Of a stretch of DNA of 8,201 nt, positions 6,887-8,201 are shown one piece after another. Below the pieces are notes generated by a model, which searched no databases, had not been told where the DNA came from, and saw only the letters and a program-made list of their open reading frames with translations. The position numbers and the translations under genes are program-made. The stretch comes from UBA1672 sp964015995. GTDB taxonomy: Bacteria > Pseudomonadota > Alphaproteobacteria > Micavibrionales > Micavibrionaceae. Numbering within the stretch: the first letter of the stretch is position 1; every line of letters starts with the position of its first letter. The DNA lies in NCBI GenBank assembly GCA_964015995.1, contig CAXHFH010000098.1, forward strand, positions 1 to 8,201, read 5' to 3'.

Positions 6887-7522
6887 TTAGTACATTGTCA
6901 TGTCTACATCTTCAGCGCTCATCTCTAAAATGCTCATAGCGACGCTATAAGAGAAACCACCGCGTGCAAACACGCCAAGTGATTTTTTGATGTTTTGCTC
7001 ATCCCCCCTAAAATACGGGCCTATTCTTTTTTTGCGCGCGAAATTTAACGCCGCAGCATGCTCTGCATCATCGCAGCTTTCATGTGTCTCATAGTCTAGC
7101 TTTTCTAAAGCGAGCACAGTGTGATCCTTGGCTATACCTTTTTGACGCATTTTGGAAATAATAGCCATGCGTGAGAGCCCTTTTCTGCGTAGAGAGGCTA
7201 CAGATCCATTTGTGTATAAATCATCATTGAGCAAACCAGATTTTTCAAACTTATTGACAAGCTCATCCACCAGAGCTGCACATTCGTTATAGTCTTGGTC
7301 TTTATGATGCATGCAAGATCGTTTGACTTTACGCATCATAACGGTTTTAAAGTGCTTTTTACTGGCGGCAAAACGTTCCAGATAATAAAGGCCTGAATTA
7401 TGAAGATAAGTTGATGTGATTTTTTTTGGTGGTCTGCGTTCTCTTTTTTCTCTCGTGTTTTTTTTCGCACGAGCGTTATTTTCAGGTTTAATGTCTGAAT
7501 ATTCTGCTCTATTGTGGCTCAT
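6887..7522 (-). CDS. recX: RecX-family regulator of RecA
   Basis: A 211-residue cytoplasmic protein. RecX proteins bind the RecA filament and limit its recombinase and co-protease activity. The first 35 residues are a basic, Lys/Arg-rich, probably disordered tail, longer than in short RecX proteins. After this come three-helix RecX-type repeats: YLHNSGLYYLERFAASKKHF with MMRKVKRS (about 39-68); LVNKFEKSGLLND with SLRRKGLSRMAIISKM and QKGI (about 88-130); and AALNFARKKRIGPY to the C-terminus with GVFARGGFSYSVAMSIL (about 157-199). The spacing and the GLSR and ARKKRIGPY wording match alphaproteobacterial RecX. There is no recA in the window, unlike the recA-recX order of many bacteria. The ATG at 7522 has only a weak GAAAG upstream. 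It converges on the PAS kinase with a seven-base gap and diverges from hslO. Confidence 0.85.
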   Translation of the reverse strand: MSHNRAEYSDIKPENNARAKKNTREKRERRPPKKITSTYLHNSGLYYLERFAASKKHFKTVMMRKVKRSCMHHKDQDYNECAALVDELVNKFEKSGLLNDDLYTNGSVASLRRKGLSRMAIISKMRQKGIAKDHTVLALEKLDYETHESCDDAEHAAALNFARKKRIGPYFRGDEQNIKKSLGVFARGGFSYSVAMSILEMSAEDVDMTMY

Positions 7523-7533
7523 ATTTTTAGGCT

Positions 7534-7559
7534 TTCTATCAAGCGTTACGCTGATAGAA
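7534..7559. repeat. Imperfect palindrome just upstream of recX, possible operator or leader hairpin
   Basis: The left arm TTCTATCA-A-GCGT and the right arm ACGCTGATAGAA are reverse complements over 12 bases except for one extra A in the left arm. It ends 12 bases before the recX start codon and overlaps the expected recX transcription start near 7555. As DNA it could be a dimeric repressor site; as RNA the stem with a TTA loop would only partly be transcribed from that promoter. No run of Ts follows on either strand, so it is not a standard terminator. Confidence 0.55.
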
Positions 7560-7561
7560 TA

Positions 7562-7591
7562 ATGTTAAATGTTCTCAGGTCTGGTTGTAAA
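7562..7591 (-). promoter_or_regulatory. Likely recX promoter
   Basis: On the minus strand, TTTACA (7591-7586, five of six to consensus), an 18-base spacer and TAACAT (7567-7562, four of six). The predicted start near 7555 falls inside the palindrome at 7534-7559. Its -35 box lies inside the spacer of the opposing hslO promoter, so the two polymerases could not bind together. Confidence 0.45.
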
Positions 7592-7600
7592 GCTTATAAC
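7572..7600 (+). promoter_or_regulatory. Likely hslO promoter
   Basis: TTCTCA (7572-7577, four of six to consensus), a 17-base spacer and TATAAC (7595-7600, five of six). The predicted start near 7607 leaves a leader of about 37 bases before the GTG at 7644. It overlaps the oppositely oriented recX promoter. I see no obvious heat-shock sigma32-type element. Confidence 0.45.
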
Positions 7601-7643
7601 TGAAGGACCGAATTGATATTCATGCGTAGGAGTTCTGTGAAGC

Positions 7644-8157
7644 GTGGTTTCTGATAACTTTGTACAAACATTTCAATTGGAAGGATCGTCTATTCGCGGG
7701 CGTATTATTCGTCTTGGGTCTATCTTGGATGATATTTTGGGTGCGCATGATTATCCGTTGCCCATCGCGCATTTGGTCGCCGAGACGATAACGCTTACCG
7801 CTGCGCTTTCTGCGATGCTGAAATATGAAGGGATATTTACCTTGCAAGCGCAGGGAGATGGGCCACTTCACATGCTTGTTTCTGATATCACAAGCGCGGG
7901 GATTGTGCGCGGCTGTGCCTCTTTTGAAGCGGAAAGATTTCAAAAATCCAGAGAACAAATTTCTGCTCTGGAAACGAAGGAAAGCTCTCAAAACCATCTC
8001 GCGCAGTATCTCGGTAAGGGGTATCTGGCGTTCACTGTTGATCAGGGCGAAAATGCAAGTCCGTATCAAGGAATTGTTGATATCAAGGGAGCCTCGATGG
8101 TTGATTGTGTGCAACATTATTTTGCACAATCCGAGCAAATCGGAACAGGTATTAAAA
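7644..8157 (+). CDS. hslO: Hsp33 redox-regulated chaperone, N-terminal part (truncated by adapter)
   Basis: Hsp33 is a cytoplasmic holdase that becomes active when its C-terminal zinc cysteines are oxidised, and it protects proteins during combined heat and oxidative stress. The 171 genuine residues show the N-terminal Hsp33 fold: FQLEGSSIRGRIIRLG at 10-25, HDYPLPIAHLVAETITL, LKYEGIFTLQAQGDGP with MLVSDIT, and later YQGIVDI. The zinc-binding cysteine motif lies in the missing C-terminal part, so redox control cannot be confirmed here. The GTG at 7644 is the only reasonable start because an in-frame TGA lies at 7638-7640; AGGAG at 7628-7632 is the ribosome-binding site, at a slightly long 11-base spacing. 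The frame stays open through the adapter, so automatic annotation adds a false tail (SYTHLRAHET...) that is not Hsp33. Confidence 0.9.
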
Positions 8158-8201
8158 CTGTCTCTTATACACATCTCCGAGCCCACGAGACGTCTGAGTA
8201 T
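8158..8201 (+). other. Illumina Nextera adapter contamination at the contig end
   Basis: Bases 8158-8176 are exactly the Nextera mosaic-end sequence CTGTCTCTTATACACATCT. Bases 8177-8191 (CCGAGCCCACGAGAC) are the rest of the i7-side transposase adapter. The next eight bases, GTCTGAGT, fit a sample index, and the final AT fits the start of the P7 flank. This is library-construction sequence, not genome. It yields the well-known artefact peptides SYTHLRAHET on the plus strand and MCIRDS on the minus strand. Confidence 0.97.

Noticed and set aside
7571..7588. Possible LexA (SOS) box in the recX-hslO control region
   Set aside because: GTTC is present, but the second half-site after seven bases is not GTTC; a GGTT appears only at eight-base spacing. 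It does not meet the alphaproteobacterial consensus.
7622..7654. Ten-codon ATG leader ORF overlapping the hslO start
   Set aside because: It has no suitably spaced ribosome-binding site, and the AGGAG inside it is explained as the hslO site. It is too short to support as a leader peptide.
7620..8186. Long minus-strand open frame opposite hslO beginning MGSEMCIRDS
   Set aside because: Its first residues are translated Nextera adapter, and the rest is the antisense of a clear Hsp33 coding region. It is not a gene.

Overview
The window looks like an AT-rich chromosomal fragment of an alphaproteobacterium, probably a contig from a draft or metagenome assembly. The class assignment rests on the style of the proteins: an EnvZ/OmpR-type pair next to a branched-chain aminotransferase, a PleC/DivJ-style PAS histidine kinase, a short phasin-like protein, a long RecX and an Hsp33 with alphaproteobacterial wording. 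I cannot place it below class level. Both ends are broken: the left edge cuts an open reading frame, and the right edge runs into 44 bases of Illumina Nextera adapter, so genuine genome ends at about 8157.

Layout. Bases 1-400 (minus) hold the N-terminal part of an unrecognised helical repeat protein with its own near-consensus sigma70-type promoter. It lies directly downstream of ilvE (496-1368, minus). A 120-bp divergent region with AGAATA motifs separates ilvE from a translationally coupled two-component operon: an OmpR-type response regulator (1489-2208) and an EnvZ-type sensor kinase (2208-3578). A phasin-like gene (3580-4020, minus) converges on the kinase with a one-base gap. After about 270 bp of non-coding sequence comes a large orphan sensor kinase with two PAS domains (4291-6879). 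recX (6887-7522, minus) converges on it with a seven-base gap. recX and hslO (from 7644, plus, cut by the adapter) are divergent and share a 121-bp control region with overlapping promoters and a strong imperfect palindrome.

Functional picture. The content is housekeeping and signalling: amino-acid transamination, envelope sensing by two separate histidine kinases, control of RecA by RecX, redox-regulated protein holding by Hsp33, and a granule-associated or phasin-like protein. I see no transposase, integrase, CRISPR array, tRNA, rRNA, toxin-antitoxin pair or defence cassette. I found no convincing undescribed system. The points most worth a second look are the truncated repeat protein, the unclassified periplasmic sensor of the orphan kinase, the two divergent control regions and the adapter-made chimeric end of hslO.
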